From contig DISZ01000013.1 in NCBI GenBank assembly GCA_002422085.1, positions 1 through 64,000 of the forward strand: 64,000 nucleotides of DNA, in the 5' to 3' direction. Numbering within the stretch: the first letter of the stretch is position 1; every line of letters begins with the position of its first letter. Shown here piece by piece: positions 17,535 through 25,483 of this stretch. A program made the position numbers and the translations under genes. The stretch comes from Rhodobacteraceae bacterium UBA6197 (GTDB lineage Bacteria; Pseudomonadota; Alphaproteobacteria; Rhodobacterales; Rhodobacteraceae). The notes beneath the pieces were generated by a model. It saw only the letters and a program-made list of their open reading frames with translations. It was not told where the DNA came from and did not search any database.

Positions 17535-18167
17535 TCAGCCGCCGGCGCGGTTGAAGGAGGTGCGGTTGTCGGCGCCAAGCCCCAGCCAGCCTGCGGTGGT
17601 CTGCGTCAGATGGGCGACGATGTCGCCGCGCTGGCTTTGGCCATTCTGTTCGGCCGCCTTTGCCGCCGCCCCGGTGGCGCCGGGGAAATCGGCCTGAATA
17701 TACTGCGGCGCGACCAGTTCGGCGCCGCTGCGCGCATCCAGCACCTGAGCGGTGTAGCGGATGTCATAGACGCCGGTGCCACTGGGCGCCGAATAGCGCG
17801 CCTTCTTGTTCAGCGCGTGGAATTTCTCGACCACGATGCGCAGCCGCACCGGGCGCTTGCCGCGCAGGCCCGAGGCGCCGGCGGTGATGCCTTGTTTGAA
17901 GATCGCGGCAACCTGGGCGCGGCGGTCGCCGACCGGCTCTTCCTGCCAGACGATATCGGCCTTGGGAATATAGCTGGAGATGTCTTCGGACACAGTCAGC
18001 GTTTCAGGCACGATCACCTCGACCGAGGCCAGCCGCCAGTCGCGTGCCGGTTCGGTAATCGGTTCGTAAGCGGTGGCCCAGCTTGACCCGCAGGCCGAAA
18101 GCGCAAAGGGGGTTGCTGACGCCATCAGCAGGAAGCCGCGGCGCGTGGGGGTAAAAGGGCTGAACAT
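17535..18167 (-). CDS. DUF6778-like lipoprotein
   Basis: A 210-residue exported protein. The N-terminus carries a twin-arginine-like RRGFLLMASATPFALSAC, and the segment ends in a lipobox (LSAC), so it is probably lipid-anchored. The mature part has VEVIVPETLTVSEDISSY, VRLRIVVEKFHALNKKARY, YDIRYTAQVLDARSG and a C-terminal NRTSFNRAGG. It matches the pattern of a Rhodobacterales-specific family of unknown role; the DUF label is from memory and tentative. The start at 18167 is followed by the basic SPFTPTRR stretch. It is downstream of prfC on the same strand, 158 bases away. Confidence 0.82.
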   Translation of the reverse strand: MFSPFTPTRRGFLLMASATPFALSACGSSWATAYEPITEPARDWRLASVEVIVPETLTVSEDISSYIPKADIVWQEEPVGDRRAQVAAIFKQGITAGASGLRGKRPVRLRIVVEKFHALNKKARYSAPSGTGVYDIRYTAQVLDARSGAELVAPQYIQADFPGATGAAAKAAEQNGQSQRGDIVAHLTQTTAGWLGLGADNRTSFNRAGG

Positions 18168-18325
18168 GGTACACTGTCCCGAATTTGGTTTCTAACGCGC
18201 CCGATCATAGGGAGGCCGCGTGCGTCTGCCAATGAACTTCGTGCGGGCCGGGTGGGGCGGCGGCGTGGTCGGGCCGTCGTGCGGTCGGGCGAGGGACGCC
18301 GCGCGGCGAGGGCGGCGTGGTCGGG

Positions 18326-19918
18326 CTAGACCATCATCTCTTTCGTCGCGGTCAGCTTTACCTCGGGGAAGTCGCGGATGACGCGGTCGATATCCCATTG
18401 CAGGCGGGTCAGAAACACCGCGTCGCCATCGCTGTCGGTGGCGATATGGCCCTTGTTGATGTTGACCAGCCGCTCGACCTCGGGTTTTGGCCCCGAGAGC
18501 CAGCGCGCCGAGGTGAACTGCGAGGGCTCGAAGCGCACCGGCAGGCCGTATTCCAGCTCGATCCGGCTGGCCAGCACCTCGAATTGCAGCGCGCCGACGA
18601 CACCTACGATGAAGCCCGAACCGATCATCGGCTTGAACACCTTGGCGGCGCCCTCTTCGGCGAATTGCATCAGCGCCTTGTCCAGATGCTTGGCCTTCAT
18701 CGGGTCCATCGCGCGCACCGTCTGCAAGAGTTCGGGCGCGAACGAGGGGATGCCGGTAAAGCGCAAGCTTTCGCCCTCGGTCAGCGCATCACCGATGCGC
18801 AACTGGCCGTGGTTCGGAATACCGATGATGTCGCCGGCCCAGGCCTCTTCGGCCAGTTCGCGGTCGGCGGCCAGAAACAGCACCGGATTGGTCACCGACA
18901 TCTGCTTTTTGGTCCGCACATGGGTCAGTTTCATGCCGCGTTCGAAATGCCCCGAAGCAAGGCGCACAAAGGCCACCCGGTCGCGGTGCTTGGGGTCCAT
19001 GTTGGCCTGCACCTTGAACACGAAGCCGGTGACGGCGGTCTCGTCGGGGGCGACCATCCGGTCGGCCTTTTGCGGCTGCGGCTCGGGGCCATGTTCGCCC
19101 ATGCCGTCCATCAGTTCCTTGACGCCAAAGGAATTGATCGCCGAGCCAAACCAGATCGGGGTCATATGCCCTTCAAGAAAGGCTTGCCGGTCAAAGGCGG
19201 GCAGCAGCGCGCGCGCCATCTCAAGTTCCTCGCGCAGCCGGGCCAGCTGATCGGCGGGGATGTGGCGCGCCAGTTCGGGGTCGTCCAGACCGTTGATCTG
19301 GATGCTTTCGGCGACCCGGTTACGGTCGGCGCGGTCCATCAGTTCAAGCCGGTCATGCAAGATGTCATAGCAGCCCAGAAAGTCACGCCCCATGCCGATC
19401 GGCCAGCTTGCCGGGGCCACGTCAATCGCCAGATTTTCCTGAATTTCGTCAATGATCTCGAAGGTGTCGCGGCTTTCGCGGTCCATCTTGTTGCAAAATG
19501 TCAGGATCGGCAGATCGCGCAGGCGGCAAACCTCGAACAGCTTGCGGGTCTGGCTTTCGACGCCTTTCGCACCATCGATCACCATGATCGCGGCATCGAC
19601 CGCGGTCAGCGTGCGGTAGGTGTCCTCGGAAAAATCCGAGTGGCCGGGCGTATCGACCAGATTGAAGCGATACTGGCGGAAATCGAACGACATCGCCGAG
19701 GCCGAGACCGAGATGCCGCGGTCCTGCTCCATCTTCATGAAGTCCGAGCGCGTGCGCCGCGCCTCGCCCTTGGCGCGGACCTGCCCGGCCATCTGGATCG
19801 CGCCGCCGAACAGCAGGAACTTTTCGGTCAGCGTGGTCTTGCCGGCGTCGGGATGCGAGATGATCGCAAAGGTCCGGCGGCGGGCAATTTCGGGCGGGAG
19901 GGTGGCGGCGTTTGTCAT
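18326..19918 (-). CDS. prfC: Peptide chain release factor 3
   Basis: RF3 is a translational GTPase that recycles RF1/RF2 from the ribosome after peptide release. The 530-residue length fits. GTPase motifs: G1 SHPDAGKTT (21-29), switch region RGISVSASAMSF, G3 DTPGHSDF and G4 NKMD. The C-terminal half holds domains II and III, with FVFKVQANMDPKHRDR and the RF3-specific GALQFEVLASRIELEYG. It is monocistronic or leads a transcript with the DUF6778-like gene. The divergent neighbour is a Hint-domain gene. Confidence 0.97.
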   Translation of the reverse strand: MTNAATLPPEIARRRTFAIISHPDAGKTTLTEKFLLFGGAIQMAGQVRAKGEARRTRSDFMKMEQDRGISVSASAMSFDFRQYRFNLVDTPGHSDFSEDTYRTLTAVDAAIMVIDGAKGVESQTRKLFEVCRLRDLPILTFCNKMDRESRDTFEIIDEIQENLAIDVAPASWPIGMGRDFLGCYDILHDRLELMDRADRNRVAESIQINGLDDPELARHIPADQLARLREELEMARALLPAFDRQAFLEGHMTPIWFGSAINSFGVKELMDGMGEHGPEPQPQKADRMVAPDETAVTGFVFKVQANMDPKHRDRVAFVRLASGHFERGMKLTHVRTKKQMSVTNPVLFLAADRELAEEAWAGDIIGIPNHGQLRIGDALTEGESLRFTGIPSFAPELLQTVRAMDPMKAKHLDKALMQFAEEGAAKVFKPMIGSGFIVGVVGALQFEVLASRIELEYGLPVRFEPSQFTSARWLSGPKPEVERLVNINKGHIATDSDGDAVFLTRLQWDIDRVIRDFPEVKLTATKEMMV

Positions 19919-20160
19919 GGCCGCCGTTTACCGCGTGGGGGCGTTTGGGGCAATGGGGATTGATCCGGCCCGCAAGACGCGCGGCGAGGGGGTTGGAAGC
20001 CACAAGAAAAGTGGCGCGCGATCAACTAGTGGTTGTTGACTCTGCTTCTGGGAGAGGCGTAGCCTGCATTTATTCTAACTGTATTTTTAACGGAGAATTC
20101 AGAGTCTCCGGGTTGTCTGCGTAAAGACATGTGGGGCACGGCCTCGCAGGAGGATGACAG

Positions 20161-21225
20161 GTGGCAATTTCTGATAGTGATGTCGATTTCTTTCGCTATG
20201 GCGGATTGATCGACCTTGGAACGTCCACCGAAGACGGGCTGACAACGCTGTCACTGCTTAACTTCAACAGCCTTTTCACGCGGACGGGAGGGGGGCTGGA
20301 GGCGCCCGATGCCAATGCCGACGGGCGCATCAACATCGGCGAGACCTTTACCGTTTCCCACCCCGGTGGATTTCTTTCTTCCCCGGTTGAACAAACGCTT
20401 ACGCTGGTCGGCACCGGGCATCACGGGACGCTTCTGACCGGCAGCACCGTGATGATCGGCGCGGATGCCAACGGCGATTACTGGCTGATTTTCCCGAATG
20501 GCGATGCCCCGACGCTGACCGGGCTTGTCGCCTCGACGCTGACGATTCGCACCGTGGGCTATGATCCGGCGACGGGTGAACCGCTGTGCCTTTGCCTTGG
20601 CACGCAGGTCGAAACCGCATCGGGCGCGATGCCGGTCGAGCAGATCGTGCCGGGCGTCATGGTTCTGACCCGCGATGCGGGGTATCAGCCGGTGCGCTGG
20701 ATCGGGCGGCATCATCTGCGCACGGCAGAGTTGCAAGCCAAGCCGCACCTGCGGCCGATCCGGATCCGCAAAGGGGCGCTGGGCTGCGGCCTGCCGGTGC
20801 GGGATCTTCTGGTGTCGCCGCAGCACCGGGTGCTGGTGCAGTCAAAGATCGCGGGGCGGATGTTCGGGGCCGACGAGGTGCTGGTCGCAGCAAAGCATCT
20901 GCTGGAGGTTCCGGGCGTCGAGATTGCCGAGGACAGGGCCGAGGTCGACTACTTTCACCTGCTGTTCGACGATCACCAGATCATCTATTCTTCGGGGGCG
21001 GCGACGGAGTCGCTTTATAGCGGGCCTTATGCCTTGCGTAGCCTGACCAACGCGGCGTTGCGCGAACTGTTGGAGCTTTTCCCCGAACTCGGCCAAGACG
21101 ATGCCGCGCCGCGTGCCGCGCGCCCGATGGTGCCGGGACGGCAGGGGCGCAAACTGGCCGAGCGGCATGTGCGCAACCATCAGCCCATGCAACGGGGCAC
21201 CGCCGGGTTGATGGCGGCGCATTGA
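20161..21225 (+). CDS. Hint (Hedgehog/intein) domain-containing protein, first of a convergent pair
   Basis: A 354-residue protein with a GTG start preceded by AGGAGG (20148-20153). Residues 1-135 form a beta-rich segment with acidic motifs (DANADGRINIGETF, then MIGADANGDYW). From about 143 a Hint_2-type domain begins at CLCLGTQVETASG and runs through MPVEQIVPGVMVLTRDAGYQ, LLVSPQHRVLVQ, VLVAAKHLLEV and VDYFHLLFDDHQIIYS. C143 occupies the position of the autoprocessing nucleophile; the B-block-like PQHRV histidine is also present. Such proteins are numerous in Rhodobacterales and usually have no known function; autoproteolysis is inferred. The tail (about 300-354) is basic and Pro/Arg-rich. 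Confidence 0.88.
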   Translation: MAISDSDVDFFRYGGLIDLGTSTEDGLTTLSLLNFNSLFTRTGGGLEAPDANADGRINIGETFTVSHPGGFLSSPVEQTLTLVGTGHHGTLLTGSTVMIGADANGDYWLIFPNGDAPTLTGLVASTLTIRTVGYDPATGEPLCLCLGTQVETASGAMPVEQIVPGVMVLTRDAGYQPVRWIGRHHLRTAELQAKPHLRPIRIRKGALGCGLPVRDLLVSPQHRVLVQSKIAGRMFGADEVLVAAKHLLEVPGVEIAEDRAEVDYFHLLFDDHQIIYSSGAATESLYSGPYALRSLTNAALRELLELFPELGQDDAAPRAARPMVPGRQGRKLAERHVRNHQPMQRGTAGLMAAH

Positions 21226-21366
21226 GGGGGCGCGGGCAGGCGCGCCCCGCCTCGCGATTGGCTAGGGGTTGCGCCGCCGTTTGAGGGTTGCGGGGCCGTT
21301 TGAGCAGCGCCGCGCGTGCTCGCATTCAGTAAATAGCGCCGGAAATGGCGCCGGCCTCGGGATCGG

Positions 21367-22389
21367 CTAGTGGTCGCGGGGGCGTTTGAACAGCGCCTCG
21401 CGCGCGCCCGAGTTCAGCACATCGCGCCCCGCCTCGGTGCCAAAATGCGGCCGGTGGGTCAGGCCGGGCAGGCGGGTGCGCACCTCGCGCGCCAGTTCCT
21501 CGGGCAACAGGCTCAGCGTGGCTTCGCAGACCATCAGGCTTTCGCAGGGAATTCCCTCGGCATAGATGATTTCGTGCCGGTCAAAAACCAGCGCGTAGTA
21601 ATCGACATAGCCGCCCTCGCGGCGCCAGACATGTTCGCCATCCACCAGATGCTTGGCCTGCACCAGAAGCTCGGAGGTCTGGCCGATGCGCTGCGCGCCG
21701 CGCCGATAGAGAAAGATCCGGTGATGCGGGCTGACCACCAGATCGCCCTCATTGCCCAGCGTTCCGGCGGAAATCACCACCGGCGCAAAAGAACCCAGCG
21801 CGCGCAGCGTGGCCTTGGCCACCAGCCGCAAGGGCTGCGGCCCGCTGTCGCGGGTCAGCACCCGGTCGCCCGGCGCCAATGTTTCGATCGGGCGCTGCGC
21901 CCCGCCGGAAAGGGTGATCATCGTGCCGGTGGTGAATGCGACGCAGACCAGATCGGCCAGCCGCTGCGTGCCGGGGTCTTCATGCGCCTCGATCAGCGTA
22001 TAGTCGGTGCGCGGCGCGATCGGTGACAGCGGCAACGCGTAAAGCCGCTGTTCCTCTTCATGGCGGATCAGCAGGAAATCGACGGTATCGCCGTCGGGGG
22101 CCATCATCACGTGGCGCGCGACCAGCCGGATCCGGTCGCCGGGGTGGCCGATCTGCGAACCGGGGGCGATGGTCTGGCAGTTTGACCCGGCCGACCCCTG
22201 CGATTCCGTTTGCAACATCAGGCGCAGGCTTTGCGCCTCGCGGTCAAGCTGGTAGATGTCGCCCGGCTCGCAAGCGCTGGCCAGATCGAGCGGGTCGCCC
22301 TGGTTGGCGCCCGAAGTCACCCAGACCGCATCCGCCTCAAAGACGTGCGTGGCCTTGGCGGGCAGCGGGGCGAGAACGTCGATCGGCAT
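21367..22389 (-). CDS. Hint domain-containing protein, second of a convergent pair
   Basis: A 340-residue protein. The N-terminal part (1-145) includes SACEPGDIYQLDREAQSL and HPGDRIRLVARHVMMAPDG, a type of segment often found before Hint domains in Rhodobacterales. The Hint region starts near 149 (VCVAFTTGTMITLSGG), then PIETLAPGDRVLTRDSGPQP, LVVSPHHRIFLY, LLVQAKHLVDG and YYALVFDRHEIIYAEGIPCE. Aligned on the GT pair with its neighbour, the nucleophile position is Ala151, while a cysteine (C149) lies two residues earlier. Autocleavage may therefore be lost or shifted. It is transcribed toward the first Hint gene, with 141 bases between stops. Confidence 0.88.
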   Translation of the reverse strand: MPIDVLAPLPAKATHVFEADAVWVTSGANQGDPLDLASACEPGDIYQLDREAQSLRLMLQTESQGSAGSNCQTIAPGSQIGHPGDRIRLVARHVMMAPDGDTVDFLLIRHEEEQRLYALPLSPIAPRTDYTLIEAHEDPGTQRLADLVCVAFTTGTMITLSGGAQRPIETLAPGDRVLTRDSGPQPLRLVAKATLRALGSFAPVVISAGTLGNEGDLVVSPHHRIFLYRRGAQRIGQTSELLVQAKHLVDGEHVWRREGGYVDYYALVFDRHEIIYAEGIPCESLMVCEATLSLLPEELAREVRTRLPGLTHRPHFGTEAGRDVLNSGAREALFKRPRDH

Positions 22390-22453
22390 CGTGCCTTGGT
22401 CCTTCAGCGTTTAGGAAAATTTGAAATGAATTTGTCAACGCAGGTGTAGGGTG

Positions 22454-22488
22454 AATTTATTTACGTGCGGTAAAGCAATTTATTTACC
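22454..22488. promoter_or_regulatory. AT-rich repeat and palindrome between divergent hint and SDR genes
   Basis: Two exact AATTTATTTAC copies start at 22454 and 22477, 23 bases (about two helical turns) apart. The second overlaps a palindrome GGTAAA-N8-TTTACC (22469-22488). In a very GC-rich genome this AT-rich block is a good candidate operator or promoter for the Hint gene, the SDR gene, or both. Confidence 0.4.
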
Positions 22489-22624
22489 GTTGGGTCAAGC
22501 CCCTGTTAGGTTGCGCCGGAAATCGCGGGCAGGGCGGCACCCCGATCGCGCAACAGCGCTTCGCCGTTTTGGCGGCGGTGGCACCGACAGCAACCGACAG
22601 CAACCGATAACAAAGGAGTGCGGG

Positions 22625-23404
22625 ATGGATCTGGGAATTGCAGGCAAGCGGGCCCTGGTCTCGGCGGGCTCGAAAGGGCTGGGGCGTGGCGCCGCCGAGG
22701 CGCTGGCCGAGGCCGGGGTGACGCTGGTGCTGAATGCGCGCAGCGCCGGCCCGCTGGCCGAAGCCGCCGCCGAAATCGCGGCCCGTCATGGCGTCGAGGT
22801 GGTGCCGGTGGCGGCCGATATCACCACCCCCGAGGGCCGCGCGGCGGTGCTGGCCATCGCGGGTGAGGTGGATATTCTGGTGACCAATGCCGGCGGCCCG
22901 CCGCCGGGCCTGTGGTCGGATTGGTCGCGCGCGGATTTCATCAAGGCGCTTGATGCCAACATGCTGACGCCGATCGCCTTGATGCAGGCCTGCCTGCCCG
23001 GGATGATGGCGCGGGGCTGGGGCCGGGTCGTCAACATCACCTCGCAATCGGTGAAGGCGCCGATCGCGCAGCTGGGCCTGTCGAACGCGGCGCGGGCCGG
23101 GCTGACCGGCTTTGTCGCGGGCACCGCGCGGCAGGTGGCGCCGTCAGGGGTCTGCATCAACAACCTGCTGCCGGGCATCCATGCCACCGACCGGGCGGTG
23201 GCGCTGGATGGCGCGGTGGCGCGAGCCGAAGGCATTTCGCTTGACGAGGCGGTGGCGCGGCGCGCCGGCCAGATCCCGGCGCGGCGCTATGGCACAGCGG
23301 CCGAGTTCGGCGCGATGTGCGCGTTCTTGTGTTCGCAAAACGCCGGATACATCGTCGGGCAGAACATCTTGCTGGACGGCGGGGCGATGAATTCGACGCT
23401 CTAG
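22625..23404 (+). CDS. SDR-family oxidoreductase lacking the catalytic tyrosine
   Basis: A 259-residue short-chain dehydrogenase/reductase fold. The N-terminal cofactor loop reads SAGSKGLGRGAAEAL (TGxxxGxG type), the NAGG motif is VTNAGGPPPGLW, and the active-site serine strand is VVNITSQSVKAP. The expected YxxxK is replaced by SNAAR in LGLSNAARAGLTGFV, so the tyrosine is absent and lysine is arginine. The C-terminal GQNILLDGGAMNSTL is typical. This divergent subgroup is known among SDRs; the reaction is unknown. ATG 22625 has AAAGGAG upstream. The nearest plus-strand neighbour is a lone ABC ATPase gene. Confidence 0.9.
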   Translation: MDLGIAGKRALVSAGSKGLGRGAAEALAEAGVTLVLNARSAGPLAEAAAEIAARHGVEVVPVAADITTPEGRAAVLAIAGEVDILVTNAGGPPPGLWSDWSRADFIKALDANMLTPIALMQACLPGMMARGWGRVVNITSQSVKAPIAQLGLSNAARAGLTGFVAGTARQVAPSGVCINNLLPGIHATDRAVALDGAVARAEGISLDEAVARRAGQIPARRYGTAAEFGAMCAFLCSQNAGYIVGQNILLDGGAMNSTL

Positions 23405-23463
23405 CGACCGGGCTTGCGCTTGCATGACGGCGGTCGGGCTGGTATCGGCTGCATACCTGAGCG

Positions 23464-23520
23464 AATTGATCGGCCCGGGAAAAGCACGGCCGAAAATTGA
23501 TCGGCCCGAGAGAAGAACGG
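23464..23520 (+). repeat. Imperfect 26-bp direct repeat in the leader of the ABC ATPase gene
   Basis: Copies at 23464-23489 and 23495-23520 begin AATTGATCGGCCCG and differ at three positions. The 31-base spacing (about three helical turns) puts both on one DNA face. The second copy ends in the likely ribosome binding region before GTG 23530. Confidence 0.5.
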
Positions 23521-23529
23521 AATGACCGC

Positions 23530-24657
23530 GTGACCGTGCCCTTGCCCGAGCGCGCGCCCGAACGGGGCGCTGCCGACGCCACCGTCCCCCGCCTCGAGGT
23601 GCAAAATCTGAGTCGCCGCTTTGGCGCGCAGACGGTGGTGAACGATGTGTCCTTCGCGATCCCGGCAGGGCAGGTGACCTGCCTTCTGGGGCCGTCGGGC
23701 TGCGGCAAATCCACCACGCTGCGGATCATCGCCGGGGTCGACATGCAAGACAGCGGCCGGATCTATGTCGATGACAGGCTGGTCTGCGACACGGTTTTCC
23801 GGGTGCCGCCCGAACGCCGCGCGATCGGGTTGATGTTTCAGGATTTCGCGCTGTTTCCGCATCTGTCGGTGGCCGATAATGTGGCCTTCGGGCTGCAAGG
23901 AACGCGGCCGCAAAAACGCGCAAGGGTGACCGAGCTGCTGGAGCGGGTGCACCTCGCGCGCCATATCGACAGCTATCCTCACGCGCTGTCGGGCGGTGAA
24001 CAGCAGCGCGTGGCGCTGGCCCGGGCGCTGGCACCCAGCCCACGGATCCTGCTGATGGATGAACCCTTCTCGGGGCTGGATGAACGCCTGCGCGACGGCA
24101 TCCGCGACGAGACGCTGGCGCTGCTGAAAGAGGAAGGCACGGCCGTGCTGCTGGTCACCCATGAGCCGCACGAGGCGATGCGGATGGCCGACCAGATCCT
24201 GTTGATGCGCGACGGCCGCATCATGCAGCGCGGCGCCCCCTACAACATTTATAACGCCCCGGTCGATCGCGCGGCGGCGGCCTTCTTTTCCGATGTGAAC
24301 ATTCTGCGCGCCAAGGTGCAGGGGGCTTTGTGCGACTCGCCTTTCGGTCAGTTCCTGATGCCGGGTCAGCCCGATGGCACCGAGGTCGAGATCGTGATCC
24401 GCCCGCAGCATCTGAAGATCGACTTCGATCGCAACGGTCGTGGCCCGCATCCGACGGCACAAGACGGAACCCCGGCGCGCGGCGTGGTCGAGCGGGCCCG
24501 CTTCATGGGCCGCGAAAGCCTTGTCGAGTTTCGCATGGATTTCGATGGCACGGTGCTGAAAGCCACGGTTCCGAACGTTTTTCTGCCCAAACCGGGCACG
24601 CCGATGTGGCTGATGATCCGCCGCGACCGCTGCTTTGTGTTTCCGGTCAGGGCCTGA
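23530..24657 (+). CDS. ABC transporter ATP-binding protein (iron/polyamine-type importer ATPase)
   Basis: An importer ATPase of the CUT1/FbpC/PotA type that would power a binding-protein-dependent permease at the inner membrane. The 375-residue protein has Walker A GPSGCGKST, Q-loop FQDFALFP, signature LSGGEQQRVALARAL, Walker B ILLMDEPFSGLD and the switch histidine in LLVTHEPHEA. A C-terminal TOBE-type region carries IVIRPQHLKI. GTG 23530 is the most likely start; an upstream in-frame TTG (23497) lies inside the direct repeat. No permease or binding protein is adjacent, so the substrate is unknown. A bidirectional hairpin follows. Confidence 0.9.
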   Translation: MTVPLPERAPERGAADATVPRLEVQNLSRRFGAQTVVNDVSFAIPAGQVTCLLGPSGCGKSTTLRIIAGVDMQDSGRIYVDDRLVCDTVFRVPPERRAIGLMFQDFALFPHLSVADNVAFGLQGTRPQKRARVTELLERVHLARHIDSYPHALSGGEQQRVALARALAPSPRILLMDEPFSGLDERLRDGIRDETLALLKEEGTAVLLVTHEPHEAMRMADQILLMRDGRIMQRGAPYNIYNAPVDRAAAAFFSDVNILRAKVQGALCDSPFGQFLMPGQPDGTEVEIVIRPQHLKIDFDRNGRGPHPTAQDGTPARGVVERARFMGRESLVEFRMDFDGTVLKATVPNVFLPKPGTPMWLMIRRDRCFVFPVRA

Positions 24658-24689
24658 GAACCTTCTTCTTTTGGCCGCTTCTTTTTGGC

Positions 24690-24750
24690 GAAAATACTCC
24701 CGCCGGAGGCTTCCGCACGGATCGCAGGAGCCTCCGGCGGGAGTATTTTC
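24690..24750. terminator. Bidirectional hairpin terminator (dispersed family)
   Basis: Perfect 22-base arms at 24690-24711 and 24729-24750 (core ACTCCCGCCGGAGGC) lie between two convergent genes. Flanking CTTTTTGG and CCAAAAAG supply T-runs for both strands. This is the ACTCCC variant of the dispersed hairpin. Confidence 0.82.
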
Positions 24751-24767
24751 ACCAAAAAGAAACGGCC

Positions 24768-25013
24768 TCAGGAAAGGCTTGCGTCGCGGCCCGCGTGACC
24801 CCCTCGGCGTTTGTGCAACCGGGGCGCGCGGGTCGGAAGCTCGGCCATGATCTCGCGGCGGGTCGCGGCGGGCATTCTTGACCAGGCGGTGATTTCCTCG
24901 ATCGTGCGCAGGCAGCCGACGCAGAGCCGCTCGACCGGGTGGATCGCGCAGAGTTTGACGCAAGGGCTGTCGAGTTCGGTGCGTTGCCAGATCTTGTCGC
25001 TGTTGTCGTTCAT
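24768..25013 (-). CDS. DUF1289 domain-containing protein
   Basis: A small (81-residue) cysteine-containing protein with the DUF1289 pattern: SPCVKLCAIHPVERLCVGCL then RTIEEITAWSRMP. Four cysteines (in SPCVKLC and LCVGC) could bind a metal. The tail is basic and ends RRGGHAGRDASLS. Its ATG overlaps the ruvX stop by four bases (ATGA), so it is translated from the ccmI-ruvX transcript. Family function is unknown; in many proteobacteria it is a stand-alone small protein or fused to other domains. Confidence 0.88.
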   Translation of the reverse strand: MNDNSDKIWQRTELDSPCVKLCAIHPVERLCVGCLRTIEEITAWSRMPAATRREIMAELPTRAPRLHKRRGGHAGRDASLS

Positions 25014-25483
25014 GCGGCCCCCAGATACGCCAGACGGTCCAGCGCTCCTTGCAGGATATACCCGGCGGCGACGTGATCTATGACCTCGGCGCGACGTTTT
25101 CGTGACGTATCCGCCTCAAGCAGGGCGCGGGTGGCGGCAACGGTGGACAGTCGTTCGTCCCAATAGAAGATCGGCAGCGGCGTCAGTTTTTCAAGGTTGC
25201 GGGCGAAAGCGCGGGTCGATTGGCAGCGCGGCCCTTCCGAGCCGTCCATGTTCAACGGCAGGCCGAGGATCACGCCCTTGATGTCGCGCTCGGTCAGGAT
25301 CGCCATCAGCGCCGCCACGTCGAGGGTGAATTTCTCGCGCCGGATCGTCGAAAGCGGCGACGCGACGTGGCGCAGACCGTCGGTGACGGCGACGCCGATC
25401 GTCTTGGTGCCCAGATCCAGCCCGGCGATGGCGCCTGTACGGGGCAGGAGGGCGGCGAATTCCTCCATCGAAGTGCAGATCAC
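25010..25483 (-). CDS. ruvX: Putative pre-16S rRNA nuclease / Holliday junction resolvase-like protein
   Basis: RuvX (YqgF) has an RNase H-like fold and is implicated in 5' processing of 16S rRNA. The 157-residue protein carries the first catalytic aspartate in AIAGLDLGTKTIGVAVTD, the GLPLNMDGSEGPR segment, DERLSTVAATRALLEAD, and the last acidic site in EVIDHVAAGYILQ. The start is GTG within the ccmI stop (GTGA overlap); ATG at 25468 is an alternative. The order ccmI-ruvX-DUF1289 is tightly coupled by four-base overlaps on both sides. Confidence 0.94.
   Translation of the reverse strand: MICTSMEEFAALLPRTGAIAGLDLGTKTIGVAVTDGLRHVASPLSTIRREKFTLDVAALMAILTERDIKGVILGLPLNMDGSEGPRCQSTRAFARNLEKLTPLPIFYWDERLSTVAATRALLEADTSRKRRAEVIDHVAAGYILQGALDRLAYLGAA

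Noticed and set aside
17067..18086. 339-codon plus-strand frame after dgt
   Set aside because: Gly/Arg-rich start and then antisense to the exported lipoprotein gene; no ribosome binding site.
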